Shown: piece after piece, positions 44,707 to 54,357 of the stretch
How the letters are laid out: every line of letters starts with the position of its first letter
How positions within the stretch are numbered: the first letter of the stretch is position 1
From: an uncultured Muribaculaceae bacterium
Lineage (GTDB): Bacteria > Bacteroidota > Bacteroidia > Bacteroidales > Muribaculaceae
Reading direction: 5' to 3'
Assembly: GCA_910586595.1 (NCBI GenBank)
Contig: CAJUJB010000014.1
Location: 1-60,738 of the forward strand
Length of the DNA: 60,738 nucleotides
Program-made: the position numbers and the translations under genes
The notes under the pieces: model-generated
What the model saw: only the letters and a program-made list of their open reading frames with translations
Databases searched by the model: none
Told to the model about the DNA's origin: nothing

Positions 44707-46536
44707 ATGGCCAGACACGAAAAATCACCAGAGCTGAAGGAGAAAATATCCATTCTCCCCGACACACCGGGCGTCTACATGTACTACGACGCTGCCGGTA
44801 CGGTGATTTATGTCGGTAAGGCCAAAAACCTGAAACGCAGGGTATCGTCGTACTTCAACCGCACCCACGACGTGCTCCGCACCAATCTGCTGGTACGGAA
44901 TATCGCCGACATGAAGTATATCGTGGTTCCTACCGAGCAAGACGCGCTCAACCTCGAGAACTCCATGATCAAGGAGTACAAGCCCCGCTACAATGTCCTC
45001 CTCAAAGATGACAAATCGTACCCCTGGATAGTGGTGACCAACGAGATGTACCCGCGTGTATTTCTCACGCGGCAGCACATCCGCGACGGCTCTAAATATT
45101 ATGGCCCGTATACCAATACGGCTGTCGCGCGCACGGTGCTCGACCTCATAGGCGAGCTGTACCCTGTGCGTACATGCCGCATACCTATCACCCCGGAGTA
45201 TGTCAAAAAGGGCAAAGGCCGCTTATGCCTGCAATACCATATCCGTAAATGCCGCGGTTGCTGTACCGGCGAGATCGACGAGAAGACCTACGCCGGCTAT
45301 ATCGACCGTATCAGGCAGATTCTACGCGGTGAGACACAGGAACTGATGACTTATCTCAAGGGCGAGATGGAGAAATTGGCTTCCGAGCTTCGGTTCGAAG
45401 AAGCCCAGGAGCTTAAAAACGCCTACAGGCTGATCGAAAACTACCGGTCGAAGAGTGTCATCGTGAGTCAGACGGTAGGCGATGTCGACGTATTCGGATT
45501 CGATGACGATGGCTCGGCCGATGTATATGTCAACTACATGCACGTCCGCCGCGGTGCGGTGGTGCGCAGTGTGACCCTCCGCTATAAAAGATCGCTCGAA
45601 GAATCTCGTGCGCAGATTCTCGGTTATGCCATGGAGGAGATACGCCAGTCGCTCGGTGTCAAATACGACGAGATAATCGTTGCCGAGGCGCCGGAGGTTG
45701 AGATGAGCGATGTGTCATTCACCATTCCTCGTCGCGGCGACAAGGCCAAACTCCTCGAAGTATCGGAGAAAAACGCCCGCCAGAACCGCGTCGACGATCT
45801 CAAGCACATGGAGCGTCATAATCCGGAAGAACGTACGTCGCGTCTGCTCGAACGGATCAAGTCGGATTTCCACCTCTCCGAGCTGCCACACCACATCGAG
45901 TGCTTCGATAATTCCAATATCCAGGGCACCAATCCGGTGGCGTCGTGCGTGGTATTCCGCGACGGGAAACCGGCCAAACGCGACTACCGCCATTTCAACA
46001 TCAAAACGGTTGAAGGCCCTGATGACTTCGCCTCGATGAAAGAGGTTCTTACACGCCGTTACACCCGGCTTATGCAGGAGGGCCAAGGCCTGCCTCAACT
46101 CATAGTGGTCGATGGCGGTAAAGGACAGCTTAGCTCTGCGGTTGAGGCTCTCGAGGAGATGGGGCTGCGCGGCACAATAGCCGTGGTAGGCATAGCCAAA
46201 CGCCTTGAGGAGATATATTTTCCGGGCGACAGCGTGCCTCTGTACATCGACAAAAACTCAGAGACGCTCAGGGTAGTACAGCATCTCCGAGATGAAGCTC
46301 ACCGCTTCGGCATTACCCACCACCGCAACCGCCGCAGCAAAAGCGCGCTTGTAAGTGAGCTCGATGGAATAAAGGGAATTGGCCCCAAGACGGCTGGGGC
46401 CCTCCTCCAGCACTTCAAGAGTGTTAAACGTATCCGCGAGGCTTCTCCCGAAGCAATCGCGGCAGTAATAGGGCCTGCAAAAACCTCAGTGCTGGTAAAA
46501 GCCCTCGCCGAAGGGGCTGAGCAAGAGACGAACTGA
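44707..46536 (+). CDS. uvrC: Excinuclease ABC subunit C
   Basis: A 609-residue nucleotide excision repair nuclease. The N-terminal GIY-YIG domain (GVYMYYD, VIYVGKAKNLKRR) makes the 3' cut, the UVR motif is near 225-245 (RFEEAQELKNAY), the RNase H-like domain (about 375-540, ECFDNSNIQGTNPVASCVVF and VVDGGKGQL) makes the 5' cut, and the helix-hairpin-helix (GIKGIGPKTAGALLQHF) ends the protein. The frame is open from 44674 inside ruvB; ATG 44707 is the family-like start. Confidence 0.96.
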   Translation: MARHEKSPELKEKISILPDTPGVYMYYDAAGTVIYVGKAKNLKRRVSSYFNRTHDVLRTNLLVRNIADMKYIVVPTEQDALNLENSMIKEYKPRYNVLLKDDKSYPWIVVTNEMYPRVFLTRQHIRDGSKYYGPYTNTAVARTVLDLIGELYPVRTCRIPITPEYVKKGKGRLCLQYHIRKCRGCCTGEIDEKTYAGYIDRIRQILRGETQELMTYLKGEMEKLASELRFEEAQELKNAYRLIENYRSKSVIVSQTVGDVDVFGFDDDGSADVYVNYMHVRRGAVVRSVTLRYKRSLEESRAQILGYAMEEIRQSLGVKYDEIIVAEAPEVEMSDVSFTIPRRGDKAKLLEVSEKNARQNRVDDLKHMERHNPEERTSRLLERIKSDFHLSELPHHIECFDNSNIQGTNPVASCVVFRDGKPAKRDYRHFNIKTVEGPDDFASMKEVLTRRYTRLMQEGQGLPQLIVVDGGKGQLSSAVEALEEMGLRGTIAVVGIAKRLEEIYFPGDSVPLYIDKNSETLRVVQHLRDEAHRFGITHHRNRRSKSALVSELDGIKGIGPKTAGALLQHFKSVKRIREASPEAIAAVIGPAKTSVLVKALAEGAEQETN

Positions 46537-46580
46537 TATAGTTCTCAAAATTGGCCCACAATATTAAGATGACCGAGTCG

Positions 46581-46776
46581 GCAAAATCCAAATAAATTTG
46601 GTTTTGCCCTCGCTTATTCGTATTGTTGGCTGACGCCTTAAATCCTCAGTCGCTCGGCAAAACCCAAATAAATTTGGTTTTGCCCTCGCTTATTCGTATT
46701 GTTGGCTGACGCCCTAAATCCTCAGTCGCTCGGCAAAACCTAAATAAATTTGGTTTTGCCCTCGCTTATTCGTATT
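46581..46776. repeat. Three tandem 76-bp units with imperfect hairpins, last unit partial
   Basis: Units start at 46581, 46657 and 46733 with period 76. Each begins with an imperfect inverted repeat of about 29 nt around AAATAAATTTGG and continues GCCCTCGCTTATTCGTATT. The units differ at only a few bases. Units 1 and 2 end the promoter-like stretch in TATTGTTG, and the third in TATTTTTG. It fills nearly all of the 271-nt gap between uvrC and nadA. Confidence 0.85.
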
Positions 46777-46780
46777 TTTG
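46749..46780 (+). promoter_or_regulatory. nadA operon promoter in the third repeat unit
   Basis: TTTG (46749-46752), 20 nt and TATTTTTG (46773-46780) match the Bacteroidota promoter exactly. The -33 box is the right arm of the repeat's hairpin. Transcription should start near 46787, 21 nt before nadA. Confidence 0.7.
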
Positions 46781-46807
46781 CGGAATCAAAAATTTTTGAG
46801 ACCATTT

Positions 46808-47776
46808 ATGGACTGTTCAAGTACTTGCAGCAAGGATGCCGCGGGCGAGAGCCTTAAGGCCGACATCCTGCGTCTGAAAAAAGAAAAGAAGGCCGTGGTG
46901 CTGGCTCACTACTATGTCGACGGCGCCCTTCAGGATATAGCCGATTATGTTGGCGACTCTCTCGCTCTGGCCCAGAAAGCCGCTGAAGCGTGCTCCGACG
47001 CGCGCATCGTGGTGATGTGCGGCGTAAACTTCATGGGCGAGACTGTGAAGGTGCTGTGCCCCGACAAGAAGGTGCTCGTGCCTGATAATACGGCAGGTTG
47101 CTCACTTGCCGACAGCTGCCCGGCAGCCGACTTCGAGGAGTTTGTCAAAGGCCACCCCGACCACACCGTAATTTCCTATGTCAACACATCGGTTGAGGTC
47201 AAGGCCCTAAGCGATGTTCTTGTCACCTCCGGCAACGCCCGCAAGATTGTGGAGAGTTTTCCGGCAGATGCCAAGCTGATATTCGGCCCCGACCGTAACC
47301 TGGGCGCATATATCAATTCTGTCACTGGCCGCGACATGCTGCTGTGGGATGGCGCATGCCATGTGCATGAGCGATTCTCGGCAGAGAAAATCATGGAGCT
47401 GAAAAAAGCTCATCCTAACGCACCGGTGCTCGTACACCCTGAGTGCAAGCGTCCGGTGGTACTCACTGCCGACAAGGTCGGATCGACTGCCGTACTCCTC
47501 AAATACGCCCTTGAGAGTGACGCCGACGAATTTATCGTGGCAACCGAGAGTGGTATCCTCCACCAGATGCGCAAGGGAGCTCCACACAAGAAGTTTATAC
47601 CCGTGCCTCCGACCGACAGCACATGCGGATGTAACGACTGCTCATACATGAAGTTGAATTCCCTCGAGAAGCTGCGCGATTGCCTGGTCAATGAAGCTCC
47701 GGAAGTCAAGGTCGACGAGGCCTTGGCCGAGCGTGCCCTCCGCCCCATAGCCCGCATGCTCGAGCTCTCGAAATGA
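46808..47776 (+). CDS. nadA: Quinolinate synthase
   Basis: A 322-residue cytosolic [4Fe-4S] enzyme that condenses iminoaspartate with dihydroxyacetone phosphate to quinolinate in NAD synthesis. The three cluster cysteines lie in the expected motifs: VMCGVNFMGE, DGACHVHERF and TCGCNDCSYM. No nadB or nadC is nearby. The frame is open from a TTG at 46778, but that falls within the promoter, so ATG 46808 is chosen. The stop overlaps a possible early leuS start. Confidence 0.95.
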   Translation: MDCSSTCSKDAAGESLKADILRLKKEKKAVVLAHYYVDGALQDIADYVGDSLALAQKAAEACSDARIVVMCGVNFMGETVKVLCPDKKVLVPDNTAGCSLADSCPAADFEEFVKGHPDHTVISYVNTSVEVKALSDVLVTSGNARKIVESFPADAKLIFGPDRNLGAYINSVTGRDMLLWDGACHVHERFSAEKIMELKKAHPNAPVLVHPECKRPVVLTADKVGSTAVLLKYALESDADEFIVATESGILHQMRKGAPHKKFIPVPPTDSTCGCNDCSYMKLNSLEKLRDCLVNEAPEVKVDEALAERALRPIARMLELSK

Positions 47777-47814
47777 GCCAAGCCCCTAACCTGCACGAAA
47801 ACAATATCACCGCA

Positions 47815-50586
47815 ATGGAATACAATCATAAAGAAATAGAAAGCCGCGTCCACAAAATGTGGAAAGACGGCGATATCTACCGCGTCGACATCGACAAGTC
47901 GCGTCCTAAATTCTATGTGCTCGACATGTTCCCCTACCCCTCGGGAGCCGGTCTGCACGTAGGTCACCCGCTGGGATATATCGCCAGCGATATTTTCTCA
48001 CGTTACAAACGTCTGCAAGGCTTCAATGTACTCCACCCCATGGGATTTGATGCCTACGGACTTCCTGCCGAGCAATACGCAATCCAGACCGGCCAGCACC
48101 CCGAGGTGACGACCCGCGAGAACATAGCCCGTTACCGCAGCCAGCTCGACAACATCGGATTCAGCTTCGACTGGAGCCGCCAGATACGCACCTGCGACCC
48201 GGATTTCTACAAGTGGACCCAGTGGGCTTTCCTTAAAATGTTCGGCTCGTATTACGACCGCACCGCCGACCGCGCAAAACCCATCGAAGAACTTGTTGCT
48301 CACTTCGAAACCAAAGGTACAGAAGGTGTCAACGCTGCATGCTCGAAAGAACTTAATTTCACAGCCGACGAATGGAAGGCCATGGATAAGAAGGCCCAGA
48401 ACGACGTGCTGATGAACTACCGCATAGCCTACCTGGGCAACTCGATGGTGAACTGGTGCCCCAAGCTCGGCACTGTGCTTGCCAACGATGAGGTCAGCGA
48501 AGGCCTCTCTATCCGTGGCGGATACCCGGTGGAACAGAAAGAAATGTGGCAATGGTGCCTCCGTGTGTCTGCTTATGCCGAACGACTCCTCCAAGGCCTC
48601 GACAAGATCGATTGGTCTGATTCAATCAAAGAAACCCAGCGCAACTGGATCGGCCGCTCGGAAGGTGCAGAGATGCGCTTCAAGATCGACGGCCGCGACG
48701 ATCTGGAGCTGGAGATCTTCACCACCCGTGCCGATACAGTATTCGGTGTCACCTTCATGGTTCTCGCCCCCGAAAGCAAGTACGTCGATGAGGTCACCAC
48801 ACCTGAGCAGCGTGCCGCCGTCGACGAATATCTCGCCTCGATCAAGCACCGCACCGAACGCGAGCGTATGATCGACAAACGCGTCACCGGCGTATTCTCC
48901 GGCACTTATGCCATCAACCCCCTCTCAGGCAAAAAAGTGCCCGTGTGGATCAGCGACTATGTACTGGCAGGCTACGGCACAGGTGCCATCATGGCCGTGC
49001 CCGCACACGACAGCCGTGACTACGCATTCGCCCGTCATTTCGACCTCCCCATCATTCCCCTTATCGAGGGGGCCGATGTCTCTGAAAGCTCAATGGACGC
49101 CAAAGAAGGCATCATGATCAACTCCGAAGGCCCCTCGCTCAACCTCAACGGCCTCACCGTAAAAGAAGCCATTGCCGCCGCCAAGAAACACATCGAGGCT
49201 GCCGGCATCGGCCGCGTGAAGGTCAACTACCGTCTGCGCGACGCAATCTTCAGCCGCCAGCGTTACTGGGGTGAGCCTATACCTGTATGCTATGTCGACG
49301 GCATACCCACACCATTTGATCAACTTCCTCTCGAGCTCCCGGAAATTGACAAATACCTCCCCACCGAAACAGGCGAGCCGCCACTGGGCCGAGCCAAAAA
49401 CTGGCAGACCCCCGAGGGCTACCAGCTCGAGCTGAACACCATGCCAGGCTTCGCAGGCTCTTCGGCCTACTACCTCCGATATATGGATCCGCGCAACAAC
49501 GAAGCCCTCGTATCGAAGGAAGCCAACGAATACTGGAAGAGCGTCGACCTCTACGTAGGAGGCTCGGAACACGCCACCGGCCACCTCATCTACAGCCGAT
49601 TCTGGAATAAATTCCTCTTCGACTACGGCGAAATCGTAGACGACGAGCCCTTCCGCAAGCTCATCAACCAGGGCATGATCCAGGGCCGGAGCAACTTCGT
49701 ATACCGCGTAAAAGACAGCAATACATACGTAAGCGCAGGTCTCAAAGACCAATACGACACCACCCCTATCCACGTTGACATCAACATCGTGAAAGACGAC
49801 GTGCTCGACACCGACGCCTTCCGCGCATGGCGCCCCGAGTTCGCCGACGCCGAGTTTATACTCGAAGACGGCAAGTATGTCTGCGGCACAGCCGTAGAAA
49901 AGATGTCGAAGTCGATGTTTAATGTCGTTAACCCCGACGACATGATCGAGCGCTATGGCGCCGATACACTCCGTCTCTACGAGATGTTCCTCGGCCCGGT
50001 AGAACAGAGCAAGCCCTGGGATACCCACGGCATCGACGGCGTATACCGCTTTGTCAAGAAATTATGGTCTCTCTTCTGGAAAGGCGACACACTGCTCGTC
50101 GACGATTCAGAACCGACACGCGATAACCTCAAGAGCCTTCACAAGCTCATCAAGAAGGTCAGCGGCGACATCGAGGCCTTCTCGTTCAATACCTCCGTGG
50201 CAGCCTTCATGATCTGCATCAACGAACTCGCACAGCAGAAATGCCGCTCACGCAAAGTGCTCGAAGACCTCCTCATCGTGCTCGCCCCCTTCGCGCCGCA
50301 CGTGGCAGAAGAACTCTGGCACTCGGCTCTCGGCAAAGAAGGCACCATCTGCGATGCACGCTGGCCCGAAGTCTGCGAGGACTACCTGAAGGAAGACAGC
50401 GTGACGATGGCTGTGTCGTTCAACGGCAAAGCCCGCTTCAACATCACCGTGCCTGCCGACGCAAGCAACCAGGACGTCGAAGCGACCGCCATGGCCGATC
50501 CTGCCGCCACCAAATGGCTCGAAGGTAAGACCGTACGCAAAGTCATCGTCGTACCCGGCAAGATCGTCAACATCGTGGTAGGCTGA
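47815..50586 (+). CDS. leuS: Leucyl-tRNA synthetase
   Basis: A 923-residue class I tRNA synthetase. The HIGH motif is HVGH (48-51) and KMSKS is at 696-700. The editing domain (about 230-430) with GTGAIMAVPAHDSRD is complete. It joins leucine to tRNA-Leu. The frame also opens at ATG 47773, overlapping nadA as ATGA, which would add 14 residues. The family normally starts MEYNHKEIE-like, so I chose ATG 47815. Coupling to nadA is possible if the early start is used. Confidence 0.96.
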   Translation: MEYNHKEIESRVHKMWKDGDIYRVDIDKSRPKFYVLDMFPYPSGAGLHVGHPLGYIASDIFSRYKRLQGFNVLHPMGFDAYGLPAEQYAIQTGQHPEVTTRENIARYRSQLDNIGFSFDWSRQIRTCDPDFYKWTQWAFLKMFGSYYDRTADRAKPIEELVAHFETKGTEGVNAACSKELNFTADEWKAMDKKAQNDVLMNYRIAYLGNSMVNWCPKLGTVLANDEVSEGLSIRGGYPVEQKEMWQWCLRVSAYAERLLQGLDKIDWSDSIKETQRNWIGRSEGAEMRFKIDGRDDLELEIFTTRADTVFGVTFMVLAPESKYVDEVTTPEQRAAVDEYLASIKHRTERERMIDKRVTGVFSGTYAINPLSGKKVPVWISDYVLAGYGTGAIMAVPAHDSRDYAFARHFDLPIIPLIEGADVSESSMDAKEGIMINSEGPSLNLNGLTVKEAIAAAKKHIEAAGIGRVKVNYRLRDAIFSRQRYWGEPIPVCYVDGIPTPFDQLPLELPEIDKYLPTETGEPPLGRAKNWQTPEGYQLELNTMPGFAGSSAYYLRYMDPRNNEALVSKEANEYWKSVDLYVGGSEHATGHLIYSRFWNKFLFDYGEIVDDEPFRKLINQGMIQGRSNFVYRVKDSNTYVSAGLKDQYDTTPIHVDINIVKDDVLDTDAFRAWRPEFADAEFILEDGKYVCGTAVEKMSKSMFNVVNPDDMIERYGADTLRLYEMFLGPVEQSKPWDTHGIDGVYRFVKKLWSLFWKGDTLLVDDSEPTRDNLKSLHKLIKKVSGDIEAFSFNTSVAAFMICINELAQQKCRSRKVLEDLLIVLAPFAPHVAEELWHSALGKEGTICDARWPEVCEDYLKEDSVTMAVSFNGKARFNITVPADASNQDVEATAMADPAATKWLEGKTVRKVIVVPGKIVNIVVG

Positions 50587-50626
50587 CAGGCACAATAAAC
50601 ACACTTGATATTACGTTAATCCTTTG

Positions 50627-51208
50627 ATGGAAAAGATAGTTTTTGCCACCAACAACGCCCATAAACTCGCCGAGCTCCGCCAGATGCTCGGCGGGCGTTA
50701 CGAGCTCCTCTCTCTTTCCGACATCGGTTGCCACGACGATATTCCCGAGACAGCCGACTCCTTCGAAGGCAATGCCTTGATCAAAGCCCGCTGGGTGAAG
50801 GAAAAATATGGATATGACTGCTTTGCCGATGACTCCGGCATTGAGGTCGACGCATTGGGAGGCGCTCCGGGCATCATGAGTGCGCGCTATGCCGGCACCC
50901 ACGGCGACGATGAAGCCAACAACCGCAAGCTCCTCGCCGAGCTTGAAGGCAAGACCAATCGCCGCGGACGCTTCCGCTGCGCCATCGCCCTGCTGCGCGG
51001 GAACGACGAACCCCAGATTTTCTGCGGAGCTGTCGAAGGCGACATAATGCATACTCCCGCCGGTGCTGGCGGCTTTGGCTATGATCCCCTCTTCCAGCCG
51101 CTCGGATGGAACCGCTCGTTTGCCGAAGCCACGCCCGAAGAGAAACACGCCATCAGCCACCGCGGCCAGGCCGTGGCCAAATTAGTCGACTATCTCGCAC
51201 ATCATTGA
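50627..51208 (+). CDS. rdgB: Non-canonical purine NTP pyrophosphatase (RdgB/HAM1)
   Basis: A 193-residue cytosolic enzyme that hydrolyses dITP, XTP and similar nucleotides to keep them out of nucleic acids. Family signatures are FATNNAHKLAELRQ near the start, FADDSGIEVDALGGAPGIMSARY with the metal-binding acidic residues, GGFGYDPLFQP and the C-terminal HAISHRGQA. A TTG just upstream (50624) also fits the frame; ATG 50627 is preferred. It lies 40 nt after leuS. Confidence 0.95.
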   Translation: MEKIVFATNNAHKLAELRQMLGGRYELLSLSDIGCHDDIPETADSFEGNALIKARWVKEKYGYDCFADDSGIEVDALGGAPGIMSARYAGTHGDDEANNRKLLAELEGKTNRRGRFRCAIALLRGNDEPQIFCGAVEGDIMHTPAGAGGFGYDPLFQPLGWNRSFAEATPEEKHAISHRGQAVAKLVDYLAHH

Positions 51209-51242
51209 TTTTATCCACCCTCCTCATCCCCTCTTGTTGACT

Positions 51243-53681
51243 ATGATTAAAAAAACGCTTCTCCTGCTCACCCTGCTTGCCTCGGCAGCTACCCCCAGCC
51301 TATACGCACAACAGAAGATGGGCAGCTGGATCGTATACCCACGAGTGGCCGATACCTATACCGACATTCTTGAGACTCCCGACAAAGTATACATGCTGTC
51401 GGGAGGCACTCTGTCGCACCGCTCATTCGACGATGATGAATTCTACGTCTACACGGGCGCGCGCCTCAGTGAGGGAGGCCGTATCTCCGGCATATATTAC
51501 AACCAGGAAGGCAAATACCTCCTGGCCGCTTATGAGAACGGCAATATCGACCTCATCTATGATAACGGTAAAGTGGTCAACCTGCCCGAAATAAAAGACG
51601 CCGTACTCACCACCGGGCACGGCATCAACCACGTATCTTTCAGCGATGGCAAGATCTACGTGGCCGCACAATTCGGTATAGTGATATACGACGACCAGAA
51701 GCACGAAGTCATCGAGTCGGGGCTCTTCGACCTCGGAATCTCCCATATCTTCGTTATAGGCGACTACATCATGATACGGGAGGACGCGACAAAAAAACTT
51801 CTCTTCGCACCGGTCTCGGGCCGTCACAACCAATACAGCGTCTTTACTCCGATCGGAGCGCTGTATGCCGACACCGGCTACGACAATGATGTAGCCATAC
51901 TACCCGATGGGCGCGTTGTCTACGTCTACAACGGCAAGGTACAGACACGTAAGATGAGCTTCGAGGGAGGCTGGGGCCGCGACGAGGATGCCCTCCCCTT
52001 CAGGGCGCATCTGACTCAGGGTCTGGTAGGAGTCACCGCCCTCCAGGGCAAGACAGCCTACTACATCACCGAGACGGGTGTCAACACCTACACACTTCCG
52101 GAAGAAGCTCTCACCGTACATGGCGGAGCCTCGGCCGACCGTCTTTGGCTCGGCACCGCAGCCGGTGTAGAAGGATACGCATTCACGTCAGCATCCCCGT
52201 CTCGTATCGTATCGGTTCCCCGCCCCGAAGGCTTTACTGCCGACGAGCCGAGCCAGATGGTATGGAGCAAGGACGGCCGACGTCTGTACGTAACCTCTAT
52301 ATCTGCAAACTTCATCTACCAGAATGTTGGCGACAATTTCTCGTCTCCCTCATTTGTAGATAAAGTGGAGAACGGCACCATAAGCGATGTGGCCGTACAC
52401 GACGTGACCCGCTACACATACCCCGACCTCACCTACGACAGCGCAACCGGACGCCTTGGCGGCACCACGCGCATGGTCGAGGACCCCGACGATCCGTCGA
52501 TCTACTATATAGCCAGCAACGGTGTAGGGCTTGTGGCTGTGAAAGACAACGATATCGTCACCGTATTCAACAAGACCAACTCACTGGTACCTACAACGGG
52601 GGCAAATGGCGATGAATGGTGGCGTACACGCGTGCTCGACACCAACATCGATCCCGACGGCAACCTGTGGCTCGGCGTTGGTTATGAGCCTGCAGGATAT
52701 AAATCATACTCCGTACTCCCGGCTGCCAAACGCCGTGGCGACCTCACCAAGATTACCCGTGCCGACTGGCTGGCCGTGCCGCGCATGTTCCAGTCGGGTA
52801 CCTTCCTCTCCCGCGATGGCCGCTCAGTCTTCCTGAAGAAATGGCCCGGCTACGCAATTTTTGCAGGAGGAGAAGGCAGCTTCGGTTTTGTGGTCTACAA
52901 CACCGGAGGAACCTACCTCAGTTTCACCGACGACACCTATACCCAGCATACCTCGTGGACCGACACCGAAGGCAACACCATCGACCCCTACTATATCCAG
53001 GCAATCACAGAAGATGCCAACGGATATATATGGATGGGCACCGACCAAGGCGTGTTCTACTTCACCAATCCGGCCGAAGCCTTCAATGCCGATTTCCGGG
53101 TGAAGCGCCCCATCGTGCCCCGCAACGACGGCACGATCTACGGCGACTACCTGCTCGAAGGTGAATCGGTATTCGGAATCGCGTGCGATCCGTCGAACCG
53201 CAAGTGGCTTGCCACAGCGTCGTCGGGTGTCTATCTCGTCAATGCCGACGGCACCAAAATACTCGCCCACTACACGGCAGAGAACTCTTCCCTCCCCTCC
53301 AACATAGTGGAGAGTGTGGCATGCGACCCATTCAGCAACCGCGTCTACTTCGGCACACCCGAAGGAGTTGTGGCTTTCGACAGCGACTCTTCTCCGGCGG
53401 CCGACGACTACTCGGAGGTATATGCATATCCCAACCCCGTACGGCCAGACTATACCGGATATATCACCGTGGCCGGCCTGATGGATAACTCGCTGGTGAA
53501 AATTGCCGACGTAGCCGGAAATGTATTCTACCAGGGCCGTTCGGAAGGCGGCATGATCTCCTGGGATGGCTGCGGCCCTGACGGACGGCGCGTACGCTCC
53601 GGCGTCTACTTCGTATTCGCCTCACAGAACGACAGCGGCAGCTCGTCGGGAGCTGTAACGAAGATAATGATTGTGAACTGA
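51243..53681 (+). CDS. PorZ-like beta-propeller protein with a C-terminal sorting-type domain
   Basis: An 812-residue exported protein with a signal peptide ending near residue 23 (LYAQ). Repeated strand blocks such as YYNQEGKYLLAAYENGNIDLIY, DGKIYVAAQFGIVIYD and ITEDANGYIWMGTDQGVFYF suggest two beta-propellers (about 30-330 and 390-710). The last 85 residues (YAYPNPVRPDYTGYI to KIMIVN) resemble a type IX secretion C-terminal domain. The layout matches PorZ of the type IX system, which stays at the surface to help attach cargo. Many gut Bacteroidales carry such a protein without a full system, so the role is uncertain. It follows rdgB by 34 nt. Confidence 0.75.
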   Translation: MIKKTLLLLTLLASAATPSLYAQQKMGSWIVYPRVADTYTDILETPDKVYMLSGGTLSHRSFDDDEFYVYTGARLSEGGRISGIYYNQEGKYLLAAYENGNIDLIYDNGKVVNLPEIKDAVLTTGHGINHVSFSDGKIYVAAQFGIVIYDDQKHEVIESGLFDLGISHIFVIGDYIMIREDATKKLLFAPVSGRHNQYSVFTPIGALYADTGYDNDVAILPDGRVVYVYNGKVQTRKMSFEGGWGRDEDALPFRAHLTQGLVGVTALQGKTAYYITETGVNTYTLPEEALTVHGGASADRLWLGTAAGVEGYAFTSASPSRIVSVPRPEGFTADEPSQMVWSKDGRRLYVTSISANFIYQNVGDNFSSPSFVDKVENGTISDVAVHDVTRYTYPDLTYDSATGRLGGTTRMVEDPDDPSIYYIASNGVGLVAVKDNDIVTVFNKTNSLVPTTGANGDEWWRTRVLDTNIDPDGNLWLGVGYEPAGYKSYSVLPAAKRRGDLTKITRADWLAVPRMFQSGTFLSRDGRSVFLKKWPGYAIFAGGEGSFGFVVYNTGGTYLSFTDDTYTQHTSWTDTEGNTIDPYYIQAITEDANGYIWMGTDQGVFYFTNPAEAFNADFRVKRPIVPRNDGTIYGDYLLEGESVFGIACDPSNRKWLATASSGVYLVNADGTKILAHYTAENSSLPSNIVESVACDPFSNRVYFGTPEGVVAFDSDSSPAADDYSEVYAYPNPVRPDYTGYITVAGLMDNSLVKIADVAGNVFYQGRSEGGMISWDGCGPDGRRVRSGVYFVFASQNDSGSSSGAVTKIMIVN

Positions 53682-53730
53682 CCCGAGTATGCAAACGTTA
53701 TCCCCTTGTATAGTTTAAAGAACTTATAAG

Positions 53731-54261
53731 ATGAACGAACCCTCACTGCGCTACACTGATGAGCGCGACAAATCATATGGCATCGCCGGCATGGCCATCA
53801 CACTTGTGGCCTGCGACGGCGAGCACCTGCTTGCTGAAATCCATCTCGACGCCGAGCCAGGCGAATGCATGGTAATGACCCACGACTTCGGCTTCAAGGG
53901 CAATCCGCGCATGTCAGCCAAAATCGTATGGGAACAAACACTGAAAGATCTGCGCATCACCACATCGATGGCATTAGGTAATCTTGCCTGCCGACGCTAC
54001 ATTCTCGCCGGCAAAGGCCTGTCGCAGGAAGAGACCGATGGCCTCCGCGATGCAGTACGCACCGAGGCTCACGAGCACTGCTCACTTGAGGACGACGAGG
54101 CCGACCGCCTCTTCGACAGCTGTTACCGCTATGTCGACCGCATTTTCCGCCACTCGGGCATACGGTCGGTTGCCGACGGGTTCGCCGATCACCTCACGCG
54201 TCGCCGCACCCTCTCGGCCGTAGAAGCCATAGAGCTGCTTGCCCAATTGGGGCTGCGGTAA
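53731..54261 (+). CDS. Conserved-looking hypothetical protein
   Basis: A 176-residue soluble protein without signal peptide or membrane segments. The first 70 residues look like a beta-alpha domain (ITLVACDGEHLLAEIHLD, CMVMTHDFGFKGNPRMSAKIVWEQTL); the rest is helical and acidic, with DDEADRLFDSCYRYVDRIF. I do not recognise a family. Codon use matches the neighbours, so it is probably native. It sits between the PorZ-like gene and panB with its own gap of about 50 nt on the left. Confidence 0.7.
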   Translation: MNEPSLRYTDERDKSYGIAGMAITLVACDGEHLLAEIHLDAEPGECMVMTHDFGFKGNPRMSAKIVWEQTLKDLRITTSMALGNLACRRYILAGKGLSQEETDGLRDAVRTEAHEHCSLEDDEADRLFDSCYRYVDRIFRHSGIRSVADGFADHLTRRRTLSAVEAIELLAQLGLR

Positions 54262-54271
54262 TTCTGCCGGT

Positions 54272-54302
54272 TTTGCCTTTTCAAAAATATTGCTTAATTT
54301 TG
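54272..54302 (+). promoter_or_regulatory. panB promoter
   Basis: TTTG (54272-54275), 19 nt and TAATTTTG (54295-54302) match the Bacteroidota promoter exactly. The leader to panB would be about 50 nt. Confidence 0.75.
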
Positions 54303-54357
54303 CCGCGCCGTAGCCCGTATACAGCGCGGCTTCAATTTAATATCTTCTTGAAAAGAA

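Noticed and set aside
46581..46776. Possible CRISPR array (three regular repeats)
   Set aside because: The whole 76-bp unit repeats; there are no unique spacers and no cas genes in the window.
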